From Fodinibius sp964490705 (GTDB lineage: Bacteria > Bacteroidota > Rhodothermia > Balneolales > Balneolaceae): a stretch of DNA of 64,000 bases. The stretch's first letter is position 1. Each line of letters starts with the position of its first letter. The stretch spans positions 186,001 through 250,000 of the forward strand of contig CAZBCG010000002.1 in NCBI GenBank assembly GCA_964490705.1, given 5' to 3'. The notes beneath the pieces are model-generated. The model had not been told where the DNA came from, did not search any database, and saw nothing but the letters and a program-made list of their open reading frames with translations. Below, piece after piece: positions 1 to 9,160 of this stretch. The position numbers and the translations under genes were made by a program.

Positions 1-123
1 AAAAGGACAGATAAAACCTTGATGGGTCGTAATACGCTTTATTTTGCCCGCAGCCATTTTTTGATAGGAAAAGGAGGTGAGTATAAATTTCACATTGCCG
101 ACAAACGGAGATGTGTAATTTAG
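1..123 (+). CDS. C-terminal end of an unidentified protein (truncated by window edge)
   Basis: Frame 1 is open from the first base to a TAG at 121-123 and gives 40 residues with a plausible basic, aromatic composition (it includes GRNTLYFARSHF and EYKFHIADKRR). The other two forward frames hit stops within the first 20 bases. The fragment is too short to assign to a family. It lies just upstream of the exopolysaccharide operon on the same strand, so it may belong to the same locus. It could also be a chance open stretch. Confidence 0.4.
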   Translation, partial: KRTDKTLMGRNTLYFARSHFLIGKGGEYKFHIADKRRCVI

Positions 124-211
124 TAGCAGCGATTAGAAAACGAGAGTAGAACGGGTACAAAAGCTGGGTTTTAAACGCTAATTTATAAAATTTGAACTAT
201 TCCTATCGGTT

Positions 212-226
212 TGGCACAGCTCTTGT
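212..226 (+). promoter_or_regulatory. Sigma-54-type -24/-12 promoter for the wzz-wzy-wzx operon
   Basis: TGGCAC (212-217), a 5-base spacer, then TTGT (223-226). The GG and the GT that stands for the consensus GC are 12 bases apart, as in sigma-54 promoters (TGGCAC-N5-TTGC). The expected transcript start is near 238, about 43 bases before the GTG at 281. Four further copies with the same spacing precede the other transcription units of this polysaccharide locus. Confidence 0.7.
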
Positions 227-280
227 AGTAGGTATTGCTCGACACAGTGTATCACAAACATCGATTAAATATCTACTCAC

Positions 281-1615
281 GTGTATCCTACAAAAGAAAT
301 TATCCAAGAATTAAAGCGTGTGCTGCGGAGACGAAAAATTCTGCTGCTTATTACGCCCATTTTTATTGTACTGCTGAGCATCAGCTCGCTGTATGTTATT
401 GAGCCCAAGTATAAATCGTCTATTTCTATTTTGGTTCAAAAAGAAGAAACGTTGAATCCGCTCATCCTTTATGAGATGGCGGTAAACATTGCCTCGGAAG
501 ATCGGCTGAAATCATTCAATGAAATTGTCTATAGCCGGTCAACGATGGAAAAGCTGATCGACAGCCTGGCGTTTGATAGTGATGTGGTTTCGAAATTTGA
601 AAAACAGGCGGTGCTGGATCGCCTGCGTCGTAATATTTCGACAAGCTCCCGCGCTTCCGATTCATTTGAAATTACGTTTTATGATACCGATCCCGTTCGG
701 GCACGCGACGGGGTAGCGCTGTTGGCTAATCACTTTATAAGTACGCGGCTTCGGCTGGAAAACAGACGAAATAATGAAACCGTTGATTTCTTTCAGGCCA
801 AGTTGAACGAGCTGGAAACAGTGGTGGATGAGCAGCGCAATCTTATTGTGAGTGCAACCACAGAGAATATGAAGCAGCAGCCCATCGACCAGACGGCCCT
901 GCAAAGCAGGTTGCAAACGATTGATACCCAGATCGACGAGCTCGACTGGCAAATCATGCAGGAAGAGGATAAGCTGAAAATATTGAATGATTTTCTGAGT
1001 CAAAAAGCGCCGAATATTTTGGTAGATCCGCTATATAAATTGCCGGTTCAAAATATTCCGCTGGGCGAAGATTTGAGCATCTTACTGGGCGAATACGACC
1101 AGATGAGACAACAGTTTACCGACAGCTATCCACAGTTGCGGGCATTGCGGACCCAGATAACAGAAGTGACCAAGCGTATTCCGCCGGCCATTGAATCCAA
1201 TTTGTCGAACTTGAAGCGGTTGCGCGGCGATCAGGGCACCGAACGCGAGAAGATTATCAATGATATGGAAAAGGCGTTCATAGCTGCTCAGTTAAATAAC
1301 AGCAAACAGACGAATTTTAGCATCTACCAACAGCTCCACAACGAAATGAAGATCAAGCTGGAGCAGGCACGTATGACCCGCGATATCGGTGACAAGGCTT
1401 CAGAGCAGTTTATCGTGCTCGACTCGCCGTACGTTGCCGAGCGTCCGTCTTCGCCTAACCGCCGACTTATTGTAGGCGTAGGACTGCTTATCGGAGTAGT
1501 GTTAGGTGGCCTGCTGGCTGGTGTTGCCGAAGTGCTGGATACAACAATCCGCCGACAGGAAGATCTCGAATTTGATAAACCTATAATTGCATATCTCGCA
1601 GATGGAAGAGCCTAA
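281..1615 (+). CDS. Wzz/GumC-type polysaccharide co-polymerase (chain-length determinant)
   Basis: This inner-membrane protein is expected to set chain length and couple polymerization to export in a Wzx/Wzy-dependent polysaccharide pathway. The 444-residue product has a basic N-terminus, a membrane segment at about residues 20-42, a long periplasmic region rich in heptad-like coiled coil (about 150-370) and a second membrane segment at about 398-420, just after a proline-containing stretch (APYVAERPSSPNRR). This is the standard co-polymerase layout. The start is GTG at 281 with no clear Shine-Dalgarno. The kinase-like domain that some relatives fuse to the C-terminus is a separate gene here, overlapping the 3' end by 14 bases. 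The family call is firm; the polymer is unknown. Confidence 0.88.
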   Translation: MYPTKEIIQELKRVLRRRKILLLITPIFIVLLSISSLYVIEPKYKSSISILVQKEETLNPLILYEMAVNIASEDRLKSFNEIVYSRSTMEKLIDSLAFDSDVVSKFEKQAVLDRLRRNISTSSRASDSFEITFYDTDPVRARDGVALLANHFISTRLRLENRRNNETVDFFQAKLNELETVVDEQRNLIVSATTENMKQQPIDQTALQSRLQTIDTQIDELDWQIMQEEDKLKILNDFLSQKAPNILVDPLYKLPVQNIPLGEDLSILLGEYDQMRQQFTDSYPQLRALRTQITEVTKRIPPAIESNLSNLKRLRGDQGTEREKIINDMEKAFIAAQLNNSKQTNFSIYQQLHNEMKIKLEQARMTRDIGDKASEQFIVLDSPYVAERPSSPNRRLIVGVGLLIGVVLGGLLAGVAEVLDTTIRRQEDLEFDKPIIAYLADGRA

Positions 1616-2354
1616 ATCTAAAATCATATTTTCGGATACCCATCCAGATGAAATGGAAGTGGGGGAAGCCTTGGAATTTAATAATAAGCCTACATTCTAT
1701 TTTGATACGTCGCTGGTTCCCATGAGCATTGCGAAAGAGCGGTTAGAGTATCTGGATTCGGCAACTATTGCCGATAAATTTTATAACAACTTCAACTTCT
1801 CGAAACTTTCGCAGCATTTCAGAGAACTTAACGTAACGCTGGGTATTACCAGCGCCAACAAGGGAGAGGGGAAAACACTGGTTGCATCGAATATGGCGGT
1901 ATCATTGGCGCAGGCGTATCGTCAGCGTACGATATTGCTGGATTTGAATTTTAAAAATCCACAGTTGCACACGGTGTTTGGTTCGAGCTTAGGTCCCGGA
2001 CTTGCCGAAGCCATGCAAAATCGCATGCTTCGGATTCGTCCCACTATGGTAGATGATCTGTATCTGCTTACGGCCGGACAGTGCCAAAACTACAAGCCAA
2101 GTATTAAAGATACGCTGGCGCTGCGGGAGATTTTATTTACACTCAAAAATGAGTTTGACTTTGTGATCGTAGATATGAGTTCGGTATTTCCCATCGAAGA
2201 GTTTCCGATCCACTTTATTAATGAAATGGATGGATTGATTACTGTGGTAAATACCGAAAGTACCCGACAGGAGCATCTTAGAAGGATTTATAATCACATT
2301 GATGAAAACAGGTTTGTGGGCTACATCCTGAACAAATATTCTGATCAACACTAG
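1602..2354 (+). CDS. CpsD/CapB-like P-loop protein (tyrosine-autokinase family), atypical
   Basis: It is the cytoplasmic partner of the preceding co-polymerase. Beginning at ATG 1602 (a TTG at 1587 is also in frame) it has 250 residues. A Walker A loop lies at about 84-92 (SANKGEGKT) and hydrophobic strands follow at ILLDLNFKNP (Walker A'-like) and FVIVDMSS (Walker B-like). The usual DxD of Walker A' reads D-L-N here, and the Tyr-rich C-terminal tail of bacterial tyrosine kinases is absent; the protein ends NKYSDQH. It may therefore be an ATPase that regulates the co-polymerase without autophosphorylation. Membership in the MinD/CpsD superfamily is clear; kinase activity is uncertain. Confidence 0.75.
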   Translation: MEEPKSKIIFSDTHPDEMEVGEALEFNNKPTFYFDTSLVPMSIAKERLEYLDSATIADKFYNNFNFSKLSQHFRELNVTLGITSANKGEGKTLVASNMAVSLAQAYRQRTILLDLNFKNPQLHTVFGSSLGPGLAEAMQNRMLRIRPTMVDDLYLLTAGQCQNYKPSIKDTLALREILFTLKNEFDFVIVDMSSVFPIEEFPIHFINEMDGLITVVNTESTRQEHLRRIYNHIDENRFVGYILNKYSDQH

Positions 2355-2365
2355 CGGTTACTGTT

Positions 2366-2530
2366 ATGAAAATTTTGCTGGGTATTATTTTTTTCCATCT
2401 GCTTGTGATTGTACGTGCCCGCATGCGTCCCAACGGCGGTATGCCCTATATTTCCATCCTGCTGATCACGATTTGCCTGGTGGGATATGTGGTGCTGATG
2501 ATGTTCTTGATGGAGGTACCCCAAGGGTAG
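2366..2530 (+). CDS. 54-residue two-helix membrane protein of unknown function
   Basis: A short frame starts at ATG 2366, 11 bases after the CpsD-like gene, and ends with TAG at 2528-2530, 4 bases before the polymerase ATG. The product has a hydrophobic segment at residues 3-16, a short basic turn (RARMRPNGG, residues 17-25) and a second hydrophobic segment at about 28-48. It fills almost exactly the gap between two operon genes. That position, its membrane-protein composition and the tight spacing argue that it is real. I do not recognise a family. It could be a small accessory subunit of the co-polymerase or polymerase. Confidence 0.65.
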   Translation: MKILLGIIFFHLLVIVRARMRPNGGMPYISILLITICLVGYVVLMMFLMEVPQG

Positions 2531-2534
2531 GACT

Positions 2535-4091
2535 ATGAATAACTCATCTACTGAATATCATCTGTTTAATCGGTTCTTTTTACAACCACTGGGATTAACC
2601 TCTCAAAACGCCTTGGTGTTTTGGCTACTGCTTTTGGCCGGGGGTATTACACTGGGCGGCCTTTGGTACTACCAAGGAAACATATTTGTCGTTTTGTTCA
2701 TCATCTACTTTACAACCATTTTTCTGCTGTCGTTTACCCGGCTGGATTATAGCTTGTACATCTTCATTTTAGGCGCTCTTGTTTTTGACCAGGACCGAAT
2801 CCCCAGATTTCCGGCGAATTTCACATTCGAGGTAGAGTTTTTTCGGAATCTGAAAGACGTGCCGTACTTACCCGCTATGGAGTTTGCCTCATTTTCAGCG
2901 GCAGAGCTGCATCTTTTCATCATTATTTTTGCACTGCTGGTAATGCTTTCCGTGAATTCAGAATTTAGCTGGCGATCCATTCCGGTATTTTGGCCGTTTA
3001 TCATTTTCTTCTGCTTCTTTGCATGGTCATTTGTATATGGCATGATGGGAGGAGGCGACTTTTTACCGGCACTGTGGGAGATTCGGGCATTATGTTACTT
3101 CTGTATCTTATATGTGATTGTTCCACAGATCATTCGTACCAAACAGCAAATAAAGGTAATGGTCTGGGTATTTATGATTGGCATATCTTTTAAAGCTTTT
3201 CAGGCTTTAGGCCGATTTGTAGATCTCGGGTTTACGACCGGCGGGTTTCAAACACTTACCAATCATGAAGATCCCGTATTTACTGTTACACTGATTGTTT
3301 TGCTGCTTGGGTTTATAGTGTTTAAAGTAAAAGACAAACAAAAAATATGGTTATTACTACTGTTAATTCCACTGTTGCTGGGCTTTTATGTGGGGATGCG
3401 GCGAGCAGCCTATGCCTCGCTGATTGTTTCACTGGTAACCTTTGTCATGTTACTCCCTCGCGATTCGCTGTGGACGTTTGCTAAATATGCCATTCCATTT
3501 TTGATAGGGGGTACTGTCTATACCGCTGCACTTTGGAACAGCGATTCTACTTTGGGACGTCCCGTACAGATGATCAAATCGGGATTGGTGGAACCTCAAG
3601 AAGAAACAAGCTATGAGGATTACCATTCAAATCTGTATCGCAATTATGAGAATTACAACTTGGCGCAGACGGTTGTCCATAATCCCATAAAAGGCATTGG
3701 GTTTGGAAAAAAATATGAGCAGCCCTTGCCGCTGGTTAGACTAAGCTTTGAGCTTCGGGATTACATTCCCCATAACGAAATTTATTGGATACTGGTGAAG
3801 ATGGGGGGCATCGGCTTTTTGGCATTTTGGTTTTTCTTCAACTCCTTTGTGGCCAAGGGGGTGATAATCTTGAATAAGCTCACCGATCCCTATTTGCGAG
3901 TTGTATTGTGCATGGTCATCATCGCCATTATTAATCAGATGGTAGTGTCATTTTTTGACCTGCAGCTGACCTACTACCGCAATATGATCTACCTGGGCTG
4001 CGTAATGGGTTTGCTATCGGCCATATCGCACTCCGGCCTGCAATCTACATTGACAACACAAAAACCCACTAATGCATCAACAGAGGATTAA
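2535..4091 (+). CDS. Wzy-type polysaccharide polymerase (O-antigen ligase family)
   Basis: This integral membrane protein of 518 residues has roughly 12 hydrophobic segments and a large loop at about 335-420. Its length, topology and place between co-polymerase and flippase genes fit the Wzy/WaaL (O-antigen ligase) family, which polymerizes lipid-linked repeat units at the periplasmic face. The large loop with NPIKGIGFGKKYEQP and the downstream RDYIPHNEIYWILVKMGG resemble the conserved G-x-G and H-N-x-x-x motifs of this family. The ATG at 2535 sits 4 bases after the small membrane gene. The stop TAA is followed immediately by the start of the flippase gene. Confidence 0.85.
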   Translation: MNNSSTEYHLFNRFFLQPLGLTSQNALVFWLLLLAGGITLGGLWYYQGNIFVVLFIIYFTTIFLLSFTRLDYSLYIFILGALVFDQDRIPRFPANFTFEVEFFRNLKDVPYLPAMEFASFSAAELHLFIIIFALLVMLSVNSEFSWRSIPVFWPFIIFFCFFAWSFVYGMMGGGDFLPALWEIRALCYFCILYVIVPQIIRTKQQIKVMVWVFMIGISFKAFQALGRFVDLGFTTGGFQTLTNHEDPVFTVTLIVLLLGFIVFKVKDKQKIWLLLLLIPLLLGFYVGMRRAAYASLIVSLVTFVMLLPRDSLWTFAKYAIPFLIGGTVYTAALWNSDSTLGRPVQMIKSGLVEPQEETSYEDYHSNLYRNYENYNLAQTVVHNPIKGIGFGKKYEQPLPLVRLSFELRDYIPHNEIYWILVKMGGIGFLAFWFFFNSFVAKGVIILNKLTDPYLRVVLCMVIIAIINQMVVSFFDLQLTYYRNMIYLGCVMGLLSAISHSGLQSTLTTQKPTNASTED

Positions 4092-5591
4092 TTGACGAAA
4101 GCACAAATTGGCAAATCTATTGCCCGGAATTTTTCAATCATGTTTGGCGCCCAGGCCATTACCTGGGTAACCAGCTTTGTGTTGCTGATGTTTTTACCGC
4201 GCTATTTGGGCAGCGAAGACTATGGACGCTTGTATCTGGCGCTGTCGGTAAAAATGATGCTGGGACTGTTTATCGACTTTGGAGGCAACTATCTGATCAC
4301 CAAAGAAGTAGCGCGATCAGAAAAGTACGGCCTGAAAATACTCAGCAGCTACTTTATGCTGCGCATTCTGTTGTGGTTGATTTCCATTGGGGCTATTATT
4401 TTGGCCGCCGACCTGTTTGGATACTCCGAGCATGTACATTTGCTGATTATCATTCTTGCCATCGGCAAACTTTTTGAAGGTGAATCAACAGCGCTGAAAG
4501 CCTATTTTCAGGGAATTGAGCGCACAGAATATCCCTCCATCGGGATGGTGATCGAGCGTATTTTCGTGGCTTCGTTTGCCGTAGGTGCTCTGCTGATGGG
4601 CGCTGATTCGGTGGGAATAGCCGTCATTATAGCGTTGGGCACCGTGGTTAACTTTGCCATAGTCGGCTGGTTTTCCCGGAAGTTTATCAAGGTATCGTAT
4701 AAATTCGATAAAAAGGTTTTTAACCTGTTGCGCTCGGGCCTGCCGTTTTTTCTGTTTTCCCTGTTTTCGATCATCTATTACCGTGTAGATGCTATTATGC
4801 TGGCATCGATGTCCACCGATGCCGTAACGGGCTGGTATGGCGGGGCCTATCGCTTTTTCGACATGGTGATGATTTTTCCAATCCTCTATACCAAGGTTAT
4901 ATTTCCGATTTTTTCAAAGCTCTGGGATGACAAAGAGGGTATCCTGCAGGAAACATTTGGGCAGAGCCTCAAACTAATCCTGATTTTGGCTGTCCCTGTA
5001 GCGTGTATCGTATTTCTGTTTTCATCCGACATCATTCAGTTCTTTATGGGTCTTCAGGAATACGGCCCTTCGGTTATTATTCTGCAGATTTTTGCCATCA
5101 GCGTGCCGCTTATCTATGTGGATTTTATTTTGGGCAGTGCCATTATGGGGGCTGCTAACCGCCAGCATCGGTGGGCTACCGTGGGATTCATTGCCATTTT
5201 TATCAACATCGGGGCTAATTATCTGTTGATTCCCTATACACAGATGCAATACGGTAACGGGGGTATTGGTGCGGCAGTGGCTACTTTTATAACAGAACTT
5301 TTTGTGATGGTATCGGCAATTATGCTGTTGCCCGACAACTATTTTCAACGTTTCAAGCCGGCCTATGTGTTCAAACCGCTGGCAGCCGGTGTGGTGATGG
5401 TAGCCGTAGTATGGGTATTGGTCAGCACGCAATTATACTGGATGATTGCACTGGCGGTAGGGGGACTGATTTACATTGGATTGTTATTTGTCTTTAAAGT
5501 ATTTCCGCCCAATGAACTTGAATTGATTAAAAAGCTGGCTTCAGTGCAGCGTATCAAAATGATATTGAGCAGTAAAAATATAAACGCATGA
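4092..5591 (+). CDS. Wzx-type flippase (MOP/polysaccharide transporter superfamily)
   Basis: A 499-residue protein with 12-14 predicted membrane segments and the N-terminal pattern typical of RfbX/Wzx exporters (IARNFSIMFGAQAITW, then FLPRYLGSEDYGRLYLAL). It is expected to flip undecaprenyl-linked repeat units across the inner membrane. The start is a TTG at 4092 directly abutting the TAA of the polymerase gene, which suggests translational coupling. The next in-frame ATG would remove the conserved start of the first helix. The 3' end overlaps the next gene by 4 bases (ATGA). Confidence 0.88.
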   Translation: MTKAQIGKSIARNFSIMFGAQAITWVTSFVLLMFLPRYLGSEDYGRLYLALSVKMMLGLFIDFGGNYLITKEVARSEKYGLKILSSYFMLRILLWLISIGAIILAADLFGYSEHVHLLIIILAIGKLFEGESTALKAYFQGIERTEYPSIGMVIERIFVASFAVGALLMGADSVGIAVIIALGTVVNFAIVGWFSRKFIKVSYKFDKKVFNLLRSGLPFFLFSLFSIIYYRVDAIMLASMSTDAVTGWYGGAYRFFDMVMIFPILYTKVIFPIFSKLWDDKEGILQETFGQSLKLILILAVPVACIVFLFSSDIIQFFMGLQEYGPSVIILQIFAISVPLIYVDFILGSAIMGAANRQHRWATVGFIAIFINIGANYLLIPYTQMQYGNGGIGAAVATFITELFVMVSAIMLLPDNYFQRFKPAYVFKPLAAGVVMVAVVWVLVSTQLYWMIALAVGGLIYIGLLFVFKVFPPNELELIKKLASVQRIKMILSSKNINA

Positions 5592-6997
5592 GAAATACTA
5601 TGGACAAGAATAATCAAGAGCATCTGAAACGAAAGGAGTCAATAAATAAGGAGGAAGATATGCAGGTAATTAAATTTCAAAACGAAACGATAAGTGGAGA
5701 TCGGGAGTCAACATTACATTGGCTGGAAACCTCTGATGAAGAATTGATGGTAGAGATATTTACCACCGAAGCCCTGTTTGAAGGTCTTGAAGTTTATTGG
5801 AAGGATCTGGAAAAACGAGCTGATACCAATATTTACATGTCGTATGAGTGGGCCCGCAACTGGTGGAACCATTTCGGCAGAAATAAACAACGATCGCTGT
5901 TTTTGGTTACGATATGGGATGGCACCAAGATTGTTGGTTTGGCTCCCTTTTATAAAGGGTACTCCAAGTTAGGATCGCATGTCATTGAGCAGCGTGTGCA
6001 AATTATAGGCAGTGGTGGAACCCCTAATGAGCAGTATGGTTATAAAGATGATTACGGCATCAGCGACTTCCTGGATATCATCGTAGATCGGGAATATACC
6101 GAGGCGGTGACAAACCGGCTGTCAGAGCTAATTACTCCAGAGTTCTTAGATGCAGACGTAATTACCCTTCACCAGCTGCGCGATGACAGTTATATCAAAA
6201 ACCACCTGTATCCCAAGCTGGAAGAGCGCGGGCTAACGATGTCGATGGAGCATACCGATACTTGTCCCATTATTCCGCTCAAGCATTTTGATGATTTGAA
6301 GGCGTATATCAAAGATCAGAAGTCGAATGCACGGCGCCGACTGCGACAAACCCAGCGCGCCGAAGGGCCGGAGGGGGAGTATCAGATTAAAGAACTTACC
6401 GACTGGAATGAAATCCAGCGGGCAACAGATGAACTTATTGAACTGCACCAGTCGCGATGGCACAGACTGGGATTCCCCGGGGTATTTTATGATGAACGCT
6501 TTACTCAATTTTTTAAAGATACGCTGGAGTATGCTCATAAAAATGGGTGGCTGTGGTTCAAACAAGCTACCGATGAAGAAGGGATGTGTGCCGCCCGGAT
6601 GATTTTGTTGTATCAGGGACGATATTACGATTACATCAGTGGATTTGATGAGTTGCGCCCGTCATCAAAATACCGACCCGGAATTGGGTTGTTGCTAAAT
6701 CTGGTAGAAGATGCCATCCGTCAAAACCTGGAGGCGGTAGAACTTTTACGGGGCGAAGAGGGGTACAAATATGATTTCACCTCAACGAATTTTAAAAACT
6801 GGAAGCTTACTGTTGTACTTACTGGTAAGAAAAGTATCCCATTGATATTCAATCGGTTACATGCAGTAGTCTATAAGTATTTTATCCGAGAGTTGCGACT
6901 GTTAAATGTACAGAAGAAACAGAAAGGAGTTCTGCGCATGCTGTTTGGGTATCTGTATTTCCGCTGGACGAGCGTGAAGATGAAATTTGGATTGTAG
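5588..6997 (+). CDS. CelD/BcsL-like GNAT acyltransferase (FemAB-like fold)
   Basis: The protein has 469 residues. Its C-terminal two thirds match the acetyltransferase family found with cellulose and capsule genes (Acetyltransf_6): a region with SNARRRLRQTQR, then HQSRWHRLGFPGVF, CAARMILLYQGRYYDYISGFD and the terminal LLRGEEGYKYDF. These proteins are thought to transfer acyl or aminoacyl groups to sugars or peptides. The annotated start overlaps the flippase stop (ATGA). A second ATG at 5660 is preceded by a strong AGGAGG at 5649-5654 and may be the real start, removing 24 charged residues. It is the last gene of the first operon. The acceptor here is probably the polysaccharide repeat unit. 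Confidence 0.8.
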   Translation: MRNTMDKNNQEHLKRKESINKEEDMQVIKFQNETISGDRESTLHWLETSDEELMVEIFTTEALFEGLEVYWKDLEKRADTNIYMSYEWARNWWNHFGRNKQRSLFLVTIWDGTKIVGLAPFYKGYSKLGSHVIEQRVQIIGSGGTPNEQYGYKDDYGISDFLDIIVDREYTEAVTNRLSELITPEFLDADVITLHQLRDDSYIKNHLYPKLEERGLTMSMEHTDTCPIIPLKHFDDLKAYIKDQKSNARRRLRQTQRAEGPEGEYQIKELTDWNEIQRATDELIELHQSRWHRLGFPGVFYDERFTQFFKDTLEYAHKNGWLWFKQATDEEGMCAARMILLYQGRYYDYISGFDELRPSSKYRPGIGLLLNLVEDAIRQNLEAVELLRGEEGYKYDFTSTNFKNWKLTVVLTGKKSIPLIFNRLHAVVYKYFIRELRLLNVQKKQKGVLRMLFGYLYFRWTSVKMKFGL

Positions 6998-7124
6998 CCG
7001 CCGTACAGTTTTTACACGAACAGCAAAATAGAGTGAGAAGAAAAGTAACCCCCATCATATATCAATCTGCGGGGATAGAGTGGAAATAACCATGTTGAGA
7101 GCAAATTCTAACTTGTTAAACATC

Positions 7125-7139
7125 TGGCACGCTTGTTGT
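7125..7139 (+). promoter_or_regulatory. Sigma-54-type promoter for the deacetylase-GT-GH9-GT2 operon
   Basis: TGGCAC (7125-7130), 5 bases, TTGT (7136-7139), with the 12-base GG-to-GT distance of sigma-54 promoters. The next base after TGGCAC is G, which also matches the consensus. It lies 40 bases before the ATG at 7180 in the 182-base space after the acyltransferase gene, so the polysaccharide locus is split into separate units at this point. Confidence 0.7.
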
Positions 7140-7179
7140 GATACAAGGAAGAAAGCATTAAAGGAAAGAACGTTGGACT

Positions 7180-8037
7180 ATGGATCACTTGACAGAGTAT
7201 AAAAACATCAAAGTATTAATGTATCACCGCGTGGTAGAGCAGCCGGTGGACAAGGCAGAAGATTGGCATGCTGTCCATGTGAAAAAATTCAGACAGCAAA
7301 TGGAAGTAATTGATCAGCTTAACTTTACGCCTATTACTTTTGAGGATTATAACCTTTATTTAGAGGATAAGCTTACGCTTCCCAAAAAGCCAATTATCAT
7401 CACCTTTGACGATGGGCATCTAGATACGTTCGAGGTAGCGGTACCCGTATTACGGGAATTCAATATGCGGGCAGTGGTTTTTGTGGTTGGCGATCGAGAG
7501 TTGGAAAGTGCATTCTGGGATGAATCTGCCACAGGCGAATACCTACCGCTCATGAGTGATGCCCAAATTTTGGATATTCGTGCTGAGGGTTTTGAGATCG
7601 GGGCCCATACAATGCGTCATCCGATGCTTACCGAGTTATCACAGGCTGAAATCAAAGAAGAAGTACTGGGCTCAAAAGTATCCATCGAAAAGTTGTTGGG
7701 AGAGGAGATTCTCAGCTTTGCGTATCCATACGGAGCCCTCAACCAAAAGGTGTATGATGTAATTTGCAGATCGGGCTTCAAATTTGGCTGCGGTGTTTTT
7801 TCGAGTCCCCCGCGTTTTGGTGATGACTGGTTGAACATCCATCGCCTGGCGGTTGGCAATAACATGGGAATGGCGCAGTTTTTGACCCGGTTGCTGATGC
7901 CTTACGAATATGCAGAATGGGTTTACAACAGACTGAAAGGTCGGGCTACGGATTGTAAAGATACTTCTGAGCAGTCTTCGGAATATGATGAGCCCGATTT
8001 GTCTGAGAAATCCTTTATAACAGAAAAGAATTATTAA
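7180..8037 (+). CDS. Polysaccharide deacetylase (NodB/CE4 domain)
   Basis: The 285-residue protein carries the CE4 motifs. Motif 1 is TFDDGHLDT (catalytic base and metal Asp at about 77-78), motif 2 is the metal-binding H-x3-H at about 143-147 (GAHTMRHP), and motif 3 is SFAYPYG. CE4 enzymes remove N- or O-acetyl groups from polysaccharides such as poly-N-acetylglucosamine or peptidoglycan. No signal peptide is seen, so it may act in the cytoplasm on a precursor, as some PIG-L/NodB-like enzymes in capsule loci do. It is the first gene of the second sigma-54-type operon, 16 bases before a glycosyltransferase. Confidence 0.88.
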   Translation: MDHLTEYKNIKVLMYHRVVEQPVDKAEDWHAVHVKKFRQQMEVIDQLNFTPITFEDYNLYLEDKLTLPKKPIIITFDDGHLDTFEVAVPVLREFNMRAVVFVVGDRELESAFWDESATGEYLPLMSDAQILDIRAEGFEIGAHTMRHPMLTELSQAEIKEEVLGSKVSIEKLLGEEILSFAYPYGALNQKVYDVICRSGFKFGCGVFSSPPRFGDDWLNIHRLAVGNNMGMAQFLTRLLMPYEYAEWVYNRLKGRATDCKDTSEQSSEYDEPDLSEKSFITEKNY

Positions 8038-8053
8038 TCTAACGAATACGGCA

Positions 8054-9160
8054 TTGAAAACACTGTTTATCATAGCAAAGGGGATGAATAAAAATTCTGA
8101 TGCGGAAATCAGAGCATTGGAGAATCAGGACTTACACCCGAGGGTGTCGTTGCTAGAGAAAGAATTGAATGTACAATTGCTTGATGAACGTTATCTGCAA
8201 ACCGTTCCATGGTATCGCCGGTTGTTGTACAAGCTTTTACCAACCGAGGCGGCCCAGATTATCGAAGCATTGGTTACCCAGCATAAATATGATGCCGTAC
8301 TCTCATATTATGAGCGAGTGGGACTTCCGCTGGCTTACATGCAAAAACTGCTGCGTACCAAAACTCCGCATGTGTTGCTCACGACATGGTTTAGCTCAAA
8401 AGAGAAGGTGTGGTTTTTAAAGCGCGTGCATGACAATCTTGCAAAGATCGTTACCTGGTCTTCTAACCAGCGCGATTTTGGAATCAATGAACTGGGTATT
8501 TCGCCCGATAAAATTAAGTTGGTTAAACGAGGCACCGATCAGAAATTCTGGCGTCCTTTTGATGTCGAAACTGATATGATCTGTTCCGCTGGCATGGAGA
8601 TGCGGGATTATCCCACCCTAATCGAAGCCCTGCGTCCGCTGAATATACCCTGCCACATTGCGGCCAGTAAAGCCGCCCGTGGACAAATTTATGATACGGT
8701 AAAGCGTTTGCATGAAGCAGGAGATGCAGAGGATAACATTACCATCGGTCCAAAGCCCTATACCGAACTCCGAGAACTTTATGCCCGGTCGCGGTTTGTG
8801 GTTATTCCACTTCTGCAAACAGATACCGACAATGGACTCACTGTAATTCTAGAATCGATGGCTATGGGCAAAGCCGTTATTTGTTCAAGAGTAGAAGGGC
8901 AGGTTGATGTGATTCAAGACGGTAAAACGGGAATTTACGTACCACAGGGCGATCCCATTGCATTGCGGGAGGCCATCCAGGATCTCTGGGATAATCCCCA
9001 AAAAGCAAAGCTGATGGGCCAGGTTGCCCGGCAATATATCGAAGAGGTTCATAACCTGGAGCAGTTTGTAGATGCTATCAAAACAGAAGTGCAACAGGCT
9101 GTTCAGCTTCGCCACAGTAAGCAGCACGATGCGCATATACAAAAGGCAGGTGTGCGATAA
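8054..9160 (+). CDS. GT-B glycosyltransferase (GT4-like)
   Basis: A 368-residue cytoplasmic protein. The C-terminal half has the family-4/family-1 sugar-nucleotide site: PYTELRELYARSRFVVIPLL, then LTVILESMAMGKAVICSRVEG with the retaining-transferase E-x7-E pattern. The N-terminal acceptor domain is poorly conserved, so neither donor nor acceptor can be named. The start is TTG at 8054, 16 bases after the deacetylase stop. The TAA overlaps the next ATG by one base (TAATG), which indicates coupled translation with the GH9 gene. Confidence 0.85.
   Translation: MKTLFIIAKGMNKNSDAEIRALENQDLHPRVSLLEKELNVQLLDERYLQTVPWYRRLLYKLLPTEAAQIIEALVTQHKYDAVLSYYERVGLPLAYMQKLLRTKTPHVLLTTWFSSKEKVWFLKRVHDNLAKIVTWSSNQRDFGINELGISPDKIKLVKRGTDQKFWRPFDVETDMICSAGMEMRDYPTLIEALRPLNIPCHIAASKAARGQIYDTVKRLHEAGDAEDNITIGPKPYTELRELYARSRFVVIPLLQTDTDNGLTVILESMAMGKAVICSRVEGQVDVIQDGKTGIYVPQGDPIALREAIQDLWDNPQKAKLMGQVARQYIEEVHNLEQFVDAIKTEVQQAVQLRHSKQHDAHIQKAGVR

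Noticed and set aside
5920..5934. TGGCAC-N5-TTGT inside the acyltransferase gene
   Set aside because: It matches the sigma-54-type motif but lies within a well-supported coding region far from any start codon, and encodes conserved-looking protein sequence. Treated as chance.
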